DNA of 64,000 nucleotides from Brevibacillus sp042683565 (GTDB taxonomy: Bacteria > Bacillota > Bacilli > Brevibacillales > Brevibacillaceae): positions 84,874 through 148,873 of the forward strand of contig NZ_JBHUJW010000021.1 in NCBI RefSeq assembly GCF_042683565.1, given 5' to 3'. Positions 40,734 through 49,094 of this stretch are shown one piece after another. The position numbers and the translations under genes are program-made. Each line of letters starts with the position of its first letter. Position 1 is the stretch's first letter. Below the pieces are notes generated by a model that was not told the origin of the DNA, did not search any database, and saw only the letters and a program-made list of their open reading frames with translations.

Positions 40734-41735
40734 ATGATGACCCGGGGTATTGAGGAAGAGTATCTGCGACTTCTCCGGGACTATTTCGCAGGCCAGGGTG
40801 AGGACAAGCTGTACGATGCCCAGCAGCTGGGCAAATGGCTTTTGCTGCAGGATTTCTCACCTGAAGAGCTGATCGACCTGCACGGAAGAGCGCTGGAGAA
40901 GTTCGGAGACGTTCCGGAATTCGTGCGGGCGTCCTTCACCATTTTGACAGAATTGATGATCGAATACGGCAATGAGCACCGGGCCGTGACGAGCCTGCGA
41001 AGCAAGCACAAGCAGCTGCAATCGGAGATGGCGGTAGCGTCTGCCATGCAGAAATCACTTTTGCCGCGCGAGCTTCCGTCCACTCCGGAAGTGGACATCG
41101 GATTGATCAGCGTGGCGGCCAAGCAGATTTCCGGAGACTTCTACAACATTGTGTCTCACGACGACGGGCGGTTCTGCCTGACGATTGCCGATATTACGGG
41201 CAAGGGAATATCCGCCGCGATGTGTACGTCCATGCTGAAGTACGCGATGGAGAGCCTGGGCGAGATGCTGCACGGGCCGGGAGAAATGCTGCACCACCTC
41301 AACCGGATTGTCGAACGCAACATCGATCCCAGCATGTTCGTCACCATGTTGTTCGGCTTCTACGATACGAACCGGCACAGCTTCCGGTATGCGGTGGCGG
41401 GACACGAGCCGGGCTTTGTGTACCGGGCGCGGGAAGGCCGTTTTTACGACATGGCAGGGGAAGGGAAGGCGCTGGGTATTTGCTCCGACTGCCAGTATAA
41501 AGAGCAGGAAATTCGCCTGGAAGTCGGGGATGTTCTGGTTCTTCTGACTGATGGTGTAACGGAGAGGAAATTTGACCGATATTACTTACAAAGGGACGAG
41601 CTGGTGTCTTTTCTGGCAGCGGAAGTCGGAGGATCGGCCCAAGAGATGGCGGATCGGCTCTACAGCAAGCTGCTGCTGCTCTCCAGGTTTGAACTGCCGG
41701 ATGATTACACCATGATTGTATTGCGAAGAACTTGA
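40734..41735 (+). CDS. rsbU: PP2C-type phosphatase RsbU
   Basis: A 333-residue protein, about the length of B. subtilis RsbU (335). The N-terminal four-helix domain (~1-85; LRLLRDYFAGQGEDKLYDAQ) binds RsbT in the known protein. The PPM/PP2C phosphatase domain (~115-333) has SGDFYNI, ITGKGISAAMCTSML, and VLLTDGVTERK, the metal-binding aspartates. It dephosphorylates RsbV. ATG 40734 follows GGGGAAGG. The retained N-domain implies dependence on RsbT. Confidence 0.93.
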   Translation: MMTRGIEEEYLRLLRDYFAGQGEDKLYDAQQLGKWLLLQDFSPEELIDLHGRALEKFGDVPEFVRASFTILTELMIEYGNEHRAVTSLRSKHKQLQSEMAVASAMQKSLLPRELPSTPEVDIGLISVAAKQISGDFYNIVSHDDGRFCLTIADITGKGISAAMCTSMLKYAMESLGEMLHGPGEMLHHLNRIVERNIDPSMFVTMLFGFYDTNRHSFRYAVAGHEPGFVYRAREGRFYDMAGEGKALGICSDCQYKEQEIRLEVGDVLVLLTDGVTERKFDRYYLQRDELVSFLAAEVGGSAQEMADRLYSKLLLLSRFELPDDYTMIVLRRT

Positions 41736-41758
41736 GCTGCACCAGGAGGGAGATGCGG

Positions 41759-42085
41759 ATGGACCTGACTATCGAAACGATAAGCAGCGAGACGGAGCAT
41801 CAAGTGAACCTTTTTGGGGATGTCGATGCATTTACGGGACCGAAAGTAAAAGAAGCAATCATGGCATTGGTGGAGTCGCCGGACGCGGCGTCGATCGTCG
41901 TCGATTTGGCAAACGTAGAGTATATGGACAGCACCGGGATCGGCATTTTTATCGCTGTAATGAAAGCGTGCAAGCAGACGGGGCGCGTGCTCGCGGTACA
42001 GAATCTGTCTTCCCGGGTGGAGCGGCTGTTTCGCATTACGGGATTGTATGAGCTGATCTCCATCCGCAAAGGAGCGAGCGAGTAA
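41759..42085 (+). CDS. rsbV: anti-anti-sigma factor RsbV
   Basis: A 108-residue STAS-domain protein. VEYMDSTGIGIFIAVM carries the phosphorylatable serine in DST. Dephosphorylated RsbV sequesters RsbW and frees sigma-B. ATG 41759 is chosen because AGGAGGG (41744-41750) is eight bases away; ATG 41753 is too close. Its stop overlaps the rsbW start by one base. Confidence 0.95.
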   Translation: MDLTIETISSETEHQVNLFGDVDAFTGPKVKEAIMALVESPDAASIVVDLANVEYMDSTGIGIFIAVMKACKQTGRVLAVQNLSSRVERLFRITGLYELISIRKGASE

Positions 42086-42579
42086 TGGACAGCAGCAGAC
42101 TTGGGAAAGACATCATTTCGCTTCGGCTGCCCAGCCTGCCCGACTATTTGGGGGTTGCGCGGCTGACGGTATCGGCGGTGGCTCATCGCCTTGGCTTTTC
42201 CTTTGACGAGATCGAGGATATCAAGCTGGCGGTAGGAGAGGCATGCAGCAATGCGGTCATTCACGCGTACCGGCCGGACGAGCAGGACGGCGTGATCGCG
42301 CTGGACTGCCATGTTTATCCGGACCGGCTGGTCATCGCTGTCACCGATGAAGGCAGAGGGCTGGAAAGCGAGATTGCCCCCGACCAGCTTGGGCCTATCT
42401 ATGCGGGGAGAGGCGTCGAAGAGTTGGATGAGGGAGGATTGGGTCTGTATTTGATCCACGCCCTCATGGACGAAGTGGAGATTCGCTCGGAAAACGGTGT
42501 GACGGTCACCATGACCAAGTATGTTCTTCGGGATGGGGTGGCAGGTGATGACCGGACAGTCTCGGAAGAAGAAGTATAG
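42085..42579 (+). CDS. rsbW: anti-sigma-B factor and serine kinase RsbW
   Basis: A 164-residue GHKL kinase. EDIKLAVGEACSNAVIHAY is the N-box, and VTDEGRGLE, GRGVEELDEGGLGLYLIHALMD the G-boxes. RsbW binds sigma-B, or phosphorylates RsbV. It overlaps sigB by 32 bp, which should fix the ratio of anti-sigma to sigma. Confidence 0.95.
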   Translation: MDSSRLGKDIISLRLPSLPDYLGVARLTVSAVAHRLGFSFDEIEDIKLAVGEACSNAVIHAYRPDEQDGVIALDCHVYPDRLVIAVTDEGRGLESEIAPDQLGPIYAGRGVEELDEGGLGLYLIHALMDEVEIRSENGVTVTMTKYVLRDGVAGDDRTVSEEEV

Positions 42580-43336
42580 TCCCGAGGAGTTGAGAAAGCT
42601 GATCTACCAGTTTCGGGAGACGGGCGACGCTTCGCTGCGGGAGTTGCTGGTGCAAGCGTACACTCCGCTGGTTGAGGCGTTGTCCAAAAAGTTTGTCCGC
42701 GGCCAAATCATGCACGAAGATCTGATCCAGGTAGGAATGATCGGACTTCTGGCATCGCTGCACCGGTTCGATCCGTCGTTTGACCGGACGTTCGAGAGCT
42801 TTGCCATCCCTACCATCGTGGGCGAGATCAAACGGTACATTCGGGACAAGACCTGGAGCGTCCACGTTCCGCGCAGGGTCAAGGAGCTCAGTCCGAAGAT
42901 CAAACGGGTTGTCGACGAGCTGACAGTCCAGTTGCAGCGTTCACCGCAAATCGCAGATATTGCGCGCTGTCTCGGTGTGTCGGAAGAAGCGGTGCTGGAG
43001 ACGCTGGAAATGGGACGCAGCTATCATTCGCTTTCCATGGACAGCGAACTGGAAGCGGACAGCGATGGCAACACAATCACGCTGCTGGACCTGATCGGCG
43101 TGCAGGAGCCCGGCTATGGCCAGGTAGAGCAAAATCTCATGCTGGAGCGTGCCCTGCACGTACTGGACAAGCGTGAGAAGGAAATCATTCAATTAACTTA
43201 TTACCAGAACCTGAGCCAAAAGCAGGCGGGCGATTTGCTCGGCATGTCGCAGATGCACATTTCGCGGCTGCAGCGCCGCGCATTGGGAAAGCTGCGGGAA
43301 GCGCTGAAAGTGGGGCTGCACGAAACGGTCATGTAA
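42548..43336 (+). CDS. sigB: RNA polymerase sigma factor SigB
   Basis: A 262-residue sigma factor, the same length as B. subtilis sigma-B. Region 2 has EDLIQVGMIGLLASLHRFDPSFDRTFESFA (short form: QVGMIGLL); region 2.4 is IRDKTWSVHVPRR, then KRVVDELT...RSPQIADIARCLGVSEEAVLE (region 3), and region 4 SQKQAGDLLGMSQMHISRLQRRALGKLRE. ATG 42548 lies inside the rsbW reading frame behind GGGGTGGCAGGTG. It is followed by a terminator rather than by rsbX. Confidence 0.94.
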   Translation: MTGQSRKKKYSPEELRKLIYQFRETGDASLRELLVQAYTPLVEALSKKFVRGQIMHEDLIQVGMIGLLASLHRFDPSFDRTFESFAIPTIVGEIKRYIRDKTWSVHVPRRVKELSPKIKRVVDELTVQLQRSPQIADIARCLGVSEEAVLETLEMGRSYHSLSMDSELEADSDGNTITLLDLIGVQEPGYGQVEQNLMLERALHVLDKREKEIIQLTYYQNLSQKQAGDLLGMSQMHISRLQRRALGKLREALKVGLHETVM

Positions 43337-43354
43337 CAGAAAAGGAAGCGATAC

Positions 43355-43380
43355 GGGGCGTCGGCTGACGCTCCTTTTTT
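43355..43380 (+). terminator. intrinsic terminator after sigB
   Basis: GGGGCGTC (43355-43362), a four-base loop, GACGCTCC (43367-43374), then TTTTTT. Confidence 0.9.
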
Positions 43381-43464
43381 GCGTCCGCTTTTCTGATCCG
43401 GTTTCCGGGTCGATTCGGCAAGTATGGTACAATAAACGCGAAGAACGAGCGCAGGAGGACATGT

Positions 43465-45627
43465 ATGGAACTTACGCTGATGATCCAGACCATCGCCAAG
43501 GAAACAGGGATCAAGCCGCATCAGGCACAGCGCACGATTGCCCTGTTGGATGAAGGAAACACAGTCCCATTTATTGCCCGCTACCGCAAAGAGCTGACCG
43601 GGCAGCTGGACGAGACGCAGATTCGCGCCATTGAAGAACGCGTTCGTTATTTGCGCAATTTGGCTGTGCGCAAGGAGGAAGTTCTCCGGCTGATCGAGGA
43701 GCAAGGCAAGCTGACCCATGAGCTGAAGGCCGCGATCGAGCAGTCGTCCAAATTGCAGGAAGTGGAAGACCTGTACCGTCCATATCGGCAAAAACGCCGT
43801 ACGCGGGCGACGATGGCCAAGGAAAAAGGGCTGGAGCCTTTGGCGAACTACTTGCTCAGCTTGCCGAAAACAGGCGACCCGCAGGCGGAAGCTGCCAAGT
43901 ACGTGAACCCGGAAAAAGGCGTCGACTCCGCGGAAGCTGCCCTGCAGGGAGCAATGGACATCGTGGCCGAGCATATTTCAGATGATCCGGATATTCGCCA
44001 ATGGGTGCGGCAGTGTACGCAGCAAAAAGGTCTGCTGCTGTCGGAGCAAAAGGCAGAAGAAGCCGATGAAAAAAATGTATACCAGATGTATTACGCCTAC
44101 AGCGAGCCGTTGAAAAAGATCGTGCCGCACCGCGTGCTGGCGATGAACCGCGGTGAGAGCGAGGGCATTTTGAAGGTGACGGTCGAGGCGCCGGTCACGG
44201 AAATACTGCCGTGGATTCAGAAACGCGCCATTCCCCGCGACACCGTAGTGCGCTCCTTGCTGGAAGCGACAGTAGAGGACGCGTACAAACGGCTGATCGC
44301 CCCGTCGATCGAACGGGAAGTACGCGCAGAGCTGACGGAGACCGCAGAAGAGCGGGCCATCCACATTTTCGCGGAAAACTTGCGCAACCTGCTGCTGCAG
44401 CCCCCCGTCAAGGGCAAGGTCGTGCTCGGGGTCGACCCGGCGTACCGGACAGGCTGCAAGCTGGCCGTCGTCGATGAGACAGGCAAGCTTTTGGAAGTAA
44501 CGGTCGTCTATCCGACGCCGCCGAACAACAAGGTAGCGGAAGCGTCCGCCAAGGTAAAGCAGCTGATCGAAAAGTACGGAGTCAACGTGGTGGCGATCGG
44601 CAACGGCACGGCGTCGCGCGAAACCGAGCAGTTTATCGCGGACGTGCTCAAGGAACTGAAAAAAGACGTGAAGTACATCATCGTCAACGAGGCAGGGGCC
44701 TCTGTCTATTCCGCATCCGCCCTGGCGAAGGAAGAATTTCCCGACCTGGACGTCGCCGAGCGCAGCGCGGTCTCGATCGCAAGGCGCCTGCAGGACCCGC
44801 TGGCTGAACTGGTGAAAATCGATCCGAAATCGGTCGGGGTCGGGCAGTACCAGCACGATGTGTCCCAAGCTCGCCTGGCGGACAGCCTGCAATTCGTCGT
44901 CGAATCGGCAGTGAACCACGTCGGGGTGGACGTGAACACCGCTTCGATGTCCTTGCTGCAGTATGTCTCGGGCATAAGCAAGCAGGTGGCGGGCAACATC
45001 GTGAAAAAGCGCGAGGAGATCGGCAAGTTTGCCTCGCGCGACGAGCTGAAAGGCGTGCCGCGTCTCGGAGCCAAAACGTATGAGCAGTGCATCGGCTTTT
45101 TGCGCATCATGGACGGCACCAATCCGCTGGACAAGACTCCGATTCACCCGGAGTCGTACGGAGCGACTCACCAGCTGCTGCAGATGATCGGAATCGCGCC
45201 GGAGGAAATCGGCAGCGACCAGTGCCGGAAGCAGCTGCAGTCGTTGAACGTCGCTGAAACGGCGCAGAAGCTGGGCATCGGCGAGCCGACGCTGGCGGAC
45301 ATCGTGGAAAGCCTCCTGCGTCCGGGCCGCGATCCGCGCGACGAGTTGCCGAAGCCGCTGCTGCGCAGCGACGTGCTGCAATTATCCGATCTTGCCGTGG
45401 GCATGAAGCTGCAGGGAACGGTACGCAACGTCGTGGACTTCGGCGCCTTCGTGGACATCGGTCTGAAAAACGACGGGCTGGTGCACATCTCGCGCCTGAA
45501 AAAAGGCTATGTGAAGCATCCGCTCGAGGTGGTAACGGTGGGCGACATCGTGGATGTGTGGGTCGTGGAAATCGACGAGAAGCGCCAACGGGTCGGGCTG
45601 ACGCTGATCGCGCCGACAGAGGGTTGA
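43465..45627 (+). CDS. tex: Tex family RNA-binding transcription accessory protein
   Basis: A 720-residue Tex protein: N-terminal helical domain with IARYRKELTGQLDETQIRAIEER-type motif (~33-55), a YqgF/RNase-H-like domain (~320-450; VLGVDPAYRTGCKLAVVDETGK, NEAGASVYSASALA), helix-hairpin-helix repeats (SVGVGQYQHDV, ISKQVAGNIVKKREEIG), and a C-terminal S1 RNA-binding domain (~640-715; GTVRNVVDFGAFVDIGL). The position after sigB matches ydcI in B. subtilis. An extended -10 (TATGGTACAAT) lies ~32 bases before ATG 43465, whose RBS is GCAGGAGG. Confidence 0.93.
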   Translation: MELTLMIQTIAKETGIKPHQAQRTIALLDEGNTVPFIARYRKELTGQLDETQIRAIEERVRYLRNLAVRKEEVLRLIEEQGKLTHELKAAIEQSSKLQEVEDLYRPYRQKRRTRATMAKEKGLEPLANYLLSLPKTGDPQAEAAKYVNPEKGVDSAEAALQGAMDIVAEHISDDPDIRQWVRQCTQQKGLLLSEQKAEEADEKNVYQMYYAYSEPLKKIVPHRVLAMNRGESEGILKVTVEAPVTEILPWIQKRAIPRDTVVRSLLEATVEDAYKRLIAPSIEREVRAELTETAEERAIHIFAENLRNLLLQPPVKGKVVLGVDPAYRTGCKLAVVDETGKLLEVTVVYPTPPNNKVAEASAKVKQLIEKYGVNVVAIGNGTASRETEQFIADVLKELKKDVKYIIVNEAGASVYSASALAKEEFPDLDVAERSAVSIARRLQDPLAELVKIDPKSVGVGQYQHDVSQARLADSLQFVVESAVNHVGVDVNTASMSLLQYVSGISKQVAGNIVKKREEIGKFASRDELKGVPRLGAKTYEQCIGFLRIMDGTNPLDKTPIHPESYGATHQLLQMIGIAPEEIGSDQCRKQLQSLNVAETAQKLGIGEPTLADIVESLLRPGRDPRDELPKPLLRSDVLQLSDLAVGMKLQGTVRNVVDFGAFVDIGLKNDGLVHISRLKKGYVKHPLEVVTVGDIVDVWVVEIDEKRQRVGLTLIAPTEG

Positions 45628-45651
45628 GGCGATGCCGCGTATGACGGCAAC

Positions 45652-45686
45652 AAAAAGGCGGCGTCCTGCTATTCGGGACGGCCGCC
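45652..45686 (-). terminator. intrinsic terminator at the end of cmpA
   Basis: On the minus strand GGCGGCCGTCC pairs with GGACGCCGCC, followed by TTTTTG. The stop codon of cmpA lies in the loop. It may also stop tex read-through on the + strand. Confidence 0.8.
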
Positions 45687-45791
45687 ATGTTTTTCCCAAT
45701 ATAAAAACCAACAACTGTTCAGCAGACGGATCTGCCGAACATCCTTCCCGCTGAAGGCACGCTGCAATTGCCTGCGCATCCATTGTGGCAT
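45669..45791 (-). CDS. cmpA: cortex morphogenetic protein CmpA
   Basis: A 40-residue protein below the size limit of most scans. It begins MPQWMRRQLQRAFSGKD and contains RLLNSCWFLYWEKH, which corresponds residue for residue to B. subtilis CmpA (MPNWLKKQMQKAFFEKD and LLNQCWYFYRKKH as I recall it). CmpA is a sporulation quality-control adaptor: with ClpXP it removes SpoIVA from cells with a defective spore envelope. AGGAGG is eight bases before ATG 45791. Its position between tex and sprT, on the opposite strand, is also as in B. subtilis. CATACACT (45826-45833, minus) fits a sigma-E -10 but no good -35 is seen. The RBS lies inside a large inverted repeat. Confidence 0.9.
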   Translation of the reverse strand: MPQWMRRQLQRAFSGKDVRQIRLLNSCWFLYWEKHGGRPE

Positions 45792-45793
45792 GA

Positions 45794-45856
45794 AGGTACC
45801 TCCTGGAGTTATTCGTCTACTGGCCAGTGTATGCACAGGACGAACTGGAGGTACCT
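45794..45856. promoter_or_regulatory. long inverted repeat spanning the cmpA RBS and promoter
   Basis: AGGTACCTCC (45794-45803) is the exact complement of GGAGGTACCT (45847-45856). Inner arms TTCGTC (45812-45817) and GACGAA (45839-45844) extend the pairing with small bulges. The cmpA RBS is in one arm and the putative -10 in the loop. On the + strand a GTTTTTTCTTT run follows, so it could also terminate + strand transcripts. Confidence 0.65.
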
Positions 45857-45865
45857 GTTTTTTCT

Positions 45866-46201
45866 TTACTCTTCTTCCTGCAAATACTCCAGCTGTGCCT
45901 GCAGGGCGCGGATTTCCGTCAAAAGGGAAATGAGCGGGTATTCGTTCTCCTGCAAGGAAGCGAAGCGGCGTTCCAGTTGGCTCACGTAATCCAGCCCGTC
46001 TGCGATCACATAGTCTTGGCTGATAAGCTCAAGGTCGGCACATTCCGCGACGACGTGCGGCAGCTCGGGACGATCTGTGATAGTCAGTTTGTCGATTTCC
46101 TTGTGCAGCCGCTTGAAGAGAGCGACCAGTTGATACATATGCGATTCAGGCAGCGCGACGAACCGAAGTCCGGTGCCTTCCTGCAACAGCAAATAGCGCA
46201 T
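45866..46201 (-). CDS. hypothetical protein with C-terminal coiled coil
   Basis: A 111-residue cytoplasmic protein: MRYLLLQEGTGLRFVALPES, then a helical region VALFKRLHKEIDKLT, then LDYVSQLERRFASLQENEYPL and LLTEIRALQAQLEYLQEEE, which looks like a coiled coil. The start at 46201 has GGAGGAG right upstream; ATG 46216 includes that RBS in its codons. I do not recognise a family. It is upstream of and co-directional with cmpA, ten bases from the inverted repeat. Confidence 0.65.
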   Translation of the reverse strand: MRYLLLQEGTGLRFVALPESHMYQLVALFKRLHKEIDKLTITDRPELPHVVAECADLELISQDYVIADGLDYVSQLERRFASLQENEYPLISLLTEIRALQAQLEYLQEEE

Positions 46202-46309
46202 AAGCTCCTCCACCATTCTACTTTTCTATGAATCAGTGTAGCCTATCTGTCTGGCACTTTTCAACCGGAACTGCTATGGTGAAAGAAAGACAGGAGCGGA
46301 GGAGACGAG

Positions 46310-46783
46310 ATGACCGATCAGGAATTGCAGAAGCTGGTGGAGGACATCTCCGCCAAATTTTTTGCCGTGCCCTTTCGCCACCAGGCGCGCTTCAACAGCC
46401 GTCTGCGCACGACGGGCGGGCGGTATTTGCTGCGCTCCCACGACATCGAGCTGAACCCGAAGCATTGGGAGGAACACGGCATGGATGAGCTGGTGGCGAT
46501 CATCAAGCACGAGCTGTGCCACTACCACCTGCATTTGGCCAAGCGGGGGTACCGTCACGCGGACCGCGACTTCCAGCAGCTCTTGAAGCAGGTCGGCGGG
46601 AGCCGCTACTGCCAGCAGGTAGGCGGCGGACGCACGCGGCTGCCGTATCGATACGAGCTGGTTTGCCAGGCGTGCGGCATGAGCTACAAGCGCAAGCGCA
46701 AAATGGATCCGGCCCGCTATCGCTGCGGCCGGTGCAGCGGCAAGCTGGTTTTGCGCGAGCTGCCAGAGCCGGTTTCCACGTGA
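46310..46783 (+). CDS. sprT: SprT-like zinc metallo-domain protein
   Basis: A 157-residue SprT-family protein. IIKHELCHYHLHLAKRGYRH has the zinc motif HELCH plus a downstream His, and the C-terminal zinc ribbon is CQACGMSYKRK...RYRCGRC. Eukaryotic relatives cut DNA-protein crosslinks; bacterial SprT proteins are largely uncharacterised. It corresponds to ydcK in B. subtilis by position. RBS GGAGGAGA precedes ATG 46310. Confidence 0.9.
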   Translation: MTDQELQKLVEDISAKFFAVPFRHQARFNSRLRTTGGRYLLRSHDIELNPKHWEEHGMDELVAIIKHELCHYHLHLAKRGYRHADRDFQQLLKQVGGSRYCQQVGGGRTRLPYRYELVCQACGMSYKRKRKMDPARYRCGRCSGKLVLRELPEPVST

Positions 46784-46815
46784 AGGGTGCTGAACCGTGG
46801 GGAAGAGCGGCTTTC

Positions 46816-46845
46816 TTGCACGCCTTTGGACAGCAGCGTTATAAT
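46816..46845 (+). promoter_or_regulatory. sigma-A promoter of the thiL-tsaD operon
   Basis: TTGCAC (46816-46821), an 18-bp spacer and a perfect TATAAT (46840-46845), about 30 bases before the thiL start. Confidence 0.8.
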
Positions 46846-46876
46846 GGATGGACTATGCCGTAAAGGAGCGTTGGAA

Positions 46877-47899
46877 GTGGCACACGACGAGTTTTCCTTG
46901 ATCCGGCAATGGACGAGCCGCTCGGACGGACAGGAGGGAGACGGCTTGACCGTCGGAATCGGGGATGATGCCGCTGTTTTTGCGCCGTCGCCTGCCATGG
47001 AAGTGGTGGCGTGCTGCGATGCGATGGTCGAGACCGTCCATTTTTTGAAGGAGACGATGCGCCCGAGCGACATCGGCTACAAGGCGGTCATCAGCAATAT
47101 CAGTGACGTCGCGGCGATGGGCGGGCTGCCCCGGTACGCGCTGGTCAGCATCGCGGTATCTCCCGGCTGGTCGGCCGATGAGACGAGCGAGATTTACGAG
47201 GGCATCTACGCGGCCTGCGATGCGTACGGGGTGCGGCTGATCGGAGGAGACACCGTCTCTGCACCGGATGCTCTGCATCTGTCTGTGACGGTGCTCGGGG
47301 AAGTGGAGCAGGGGCGTGCTTTGCGCCGTTCCCACGCCAAGCCGGGACAGGCTGTTTTCGTGACCGGGCATGTGGGCAGCTCGGCGGCGGGACTGCATCT
47401 GCTGCTGAAGCAAAAAGACCCGAACAGCCGCTTTCCCGCCGAGTTGCAGCCGCTGGTGGAGGCACATCAGCGGCCTGCCGCGCAAGTGACGGCAGGAAGG
47501 CTTTTGCTGGCTTCCCGGTCGTGCGGCGCGTTGAACGACGTGAGCGACGGGCTTGCCTCCGAACTGTGGGAAATTGCCGAGGCGAGCGGGGTGGCGATCG
47601 CCATCGACGCCGACCAGGTCCCGATCCGGGCGGAAGTGTCGTCCTATGCCGCAGAGGCAGGGAAGGACCCGTTGGACTGGGCTTTTTACGGCGGCGAGGA
47701 CTACCAGCTCGTCGGGACGGCCGAAGCGGACGGCGTGGCTGCGCTGGCGGAGCAGTTTGCGGCAGCAGGGATTCCGTTTGCCGTCATCGGCAGCGTGGAG
47801 GCGAGTGCGGATGGCAAGCCGGCTGTCACCTGCGCAAGAGCAGGCAGGAGCATGCCGCTGGCGAAAGCGGGCTTCAACCATTTTGGACGGCGTGAATGA
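46877..47899 (+). CDS. thiL: thiamine-monophosphate kinase
   Basis: A 340-residue ThiL of the PurM/AIR-synthase fold, converting thiamine phosphate to the diphosphate. Motifs: HDEFSLIRQW, GIGDDAAVFAP, CCDAMVETVHFLKE, AMGGLPRYALVSIAV, GGDTVSA, DVSDGLASELWEIAE, and FYGGEDYQLVGT. GTG 46877 is chosen because AAAGGAG (46862-46868) is eight bases upstream; TTG 46871 is too close. tsaE follows 16 bp downstream. Confidence 0.93.
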   Translation: MAHDEFSLIRQWTSRSDGQEGDGLTVGIGDDAAVFAPSPAMEVVACCDAMVETVHFLKETMRPSDIGYKAVISNISDVAAMGGLPRYALVSIAVSPGWSADETSEIYEGIYAACDAYGVRLIGGDTVSAPDALHLSVTVLGEVEQGRALRRSHAKPGQAVFVTGHVGSSAAGLHLLLKQKDPNSRFPAELQPLVEAHQRPAAQVTAGRLLLASRSCGALNDVSDGLASELWEIAEASGVAIAIDADQVPIRAEVSSYAAEAGKDPLDWAFYGGEDYQLVGTAEADGVAALAEQFAAAGIPFAVIGSVEASADGKPAVTCARAGRSMPLAKAGFNHFGRRE

Positions 47900-47915
47900 A
47901 AAGGAGAGGACAAGC

Positions 47916-48386
47916 ATGGCGTACAAGTGGACGCTGTCGGGCGTAGAGGAAACGCACCGTTTCGCGGAAAGTCTCGCGGCTTCGCTTAAGCCGGGCGACT
48001 TTCTGGCGCTGGAGGGAGACCTGGGAGCAGGCAAGACGACGTTCACCCAGGGGCTGGGTCGCGGACTCGGCGTGCGGCAAGTGGTGAACAGTCCGACGTT
48101 TACGATCATAAAAGAATATCAGGGGCGCTTGCCGCTCTATCATATGGACGTGTACCGCGTGGGCGACGATGTGGACTCGCTCGGGCTGGACGATTACTTT
48201 TTTGGCGAAGGGGTCTGTGTCGTGGAGTGGGCTTCCCTGATCGAGGATGTGCTCCCCGCAGACCGTTTGACGGTCTTTTTGCGTGCAGCCGGAGAGGACG
48301 AACGTCTGATTGAGCTGGTGCCGCAGGGCGAGCGTTACGTGAAATTGTGTGAGGAGTTTGATTTTGATGCGCGTACTGGCGATTGA
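47916..48386 (+). CDS. tsaE: tRNA t6A biosynthesis ATPase TsaE
   Basis: A 156-residue P-loop protein. LEGDLGAGKTTFTQGLG is the Walker A; VNSPTFTIIKEYQ, YHMDVYRVGD and FFGEGVCVVEWASLIED follow. TsaE regulates the TsaB-TsaD complex that makes threonylcarbamoyladenosine at A37 of ANN-decoding tRNAs. ATG 47916 has AAGGAGAGGA. Overlaps tsaB by 20 bp. Confidence 0.94.
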   Translation: MAYKWTLSGVEETHRFAESLAASLKPGDFLALEGDLGAGKTTFTQGLGRGLGVRQVVNSPTFTIIKEYQGRLPLYHMDVYRVGDDVDSLGLDDYFFGEGVCVVEWASLIEDVLPADRLTVFLRAAGEDERLIELVPQGERYVKLCEEFDFDARTGD

Positions 48387-49089
48387 CACGTCCAATCTGG
48401 TGTTGAGTGTAGCGGTCGTAGACGAAGAACGGGTTCTGGCCGAGATGACGACCAACCAGCAGAAAAACCATTCAACCCGGCTCATGGACTGCATATCCGA
48501 GCTGCTGGATGCGACGGATACCCTTCCGGAGCAGCTTGGCGGAATCGGCGTAGCCAAGGGTCCCGGCTCGTACACAGGGGTGCGGATCGGCGTGGCGACT
48601 GCAAAGAGCATGGCGTGGTCGCTGAATCTGCCTGTCGTCGGCATTTCGAGCCTGCAGGCGGTCGCCATGAACGCCGCGGGCTTTCCCGGGCTGATCGTGC
48701 CGCTGTTCGATGCGCGCAGAGGACAGGTCTACTCGGGCTGCTACCGGACAGACGGTCTGGACTTCGTCGCCTTGCAGGAGAGCGAGAAAATCATCCTTCT
48801 GCAGGAGTGGCTGCCGGCGCTTCGCGAGCAGGCGCAAGGTGACCCGATTCTGTTTCTCGGGGAAGATGTTCGCCTGCACCGGGAGGCGATCGTGCAAGGC
48901 TTGGGCGAGCAAGCGCGCTTTGCCACACCGGCGCACAACCACCCGCGAGCGGCGCACATCGGCTATTTGGCGATGCGCCGGCTGCAGGAGGGCAAAAACG
49001 CGCATGAGCTGGTGCCTGAATACCTTCAATTGGCGGAAGCAGAAGCCAAGTGGCTGGCCCAAAAGCAGGAGGGTTCCGCAAAGGAGTAA
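48367..49089 (+). CDS. tsaB: tRNA t6A biosynthesis protein TsaB
   Basis: A 240-residue ASKHA-fold protein. LAIDTSNLVLSVAVVD opens it; GGIGVAKGPGSYTGVRIGVATAKSMAW and DARRGQVYSGCY are TsaB signatures. It is the paralogous partner of TsaD. ATG 48367 lies within tsaE's last codons. The rimI start codons sit around its stop. Confidence 0.94.
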   Translation: MRVLAIDTSNLVLSVAVVDEERVLAEMTTNQQKNHSTRLMDCISELLDATDTLPEQLGGIGVAKGPGSYTGVRIGVATAKSMAWSLNLPVVGISSLQAVAMNAAGFPGLIVPLFDARRGQVYSGCYRTDGLDFVALQESEKIILLQEWLPALREQAQGDPILFLGEDVRLHREAIVQGLGEQARFATPAHNHPRAAHIGYLAMRRLQEGKNAHELVPEYLQLAEAEAKWLAQKQEGSAKE

Positions 49090-49094
49090 TGGCA

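Noticed and set aside
43337..43464. rsbX or another small gene between sigB and tex
   Set aside because: Only a terminator and a candidate extended -10 are present; the space is too short for rsbX (~200 codons).
43978..45381. A 467-codon open frame opposite tex
   Set aside because: Antisense shadow of a conserved gene; no RBS and no recognisable domain.
49050..49094. Upstream starts for rimI giving an N-terminal extension into tsaB
   Set aside because: The RBS AAGGAG at 49081 fits ATG 49095; the extension would be encoded inside tsaB and lacks family support.
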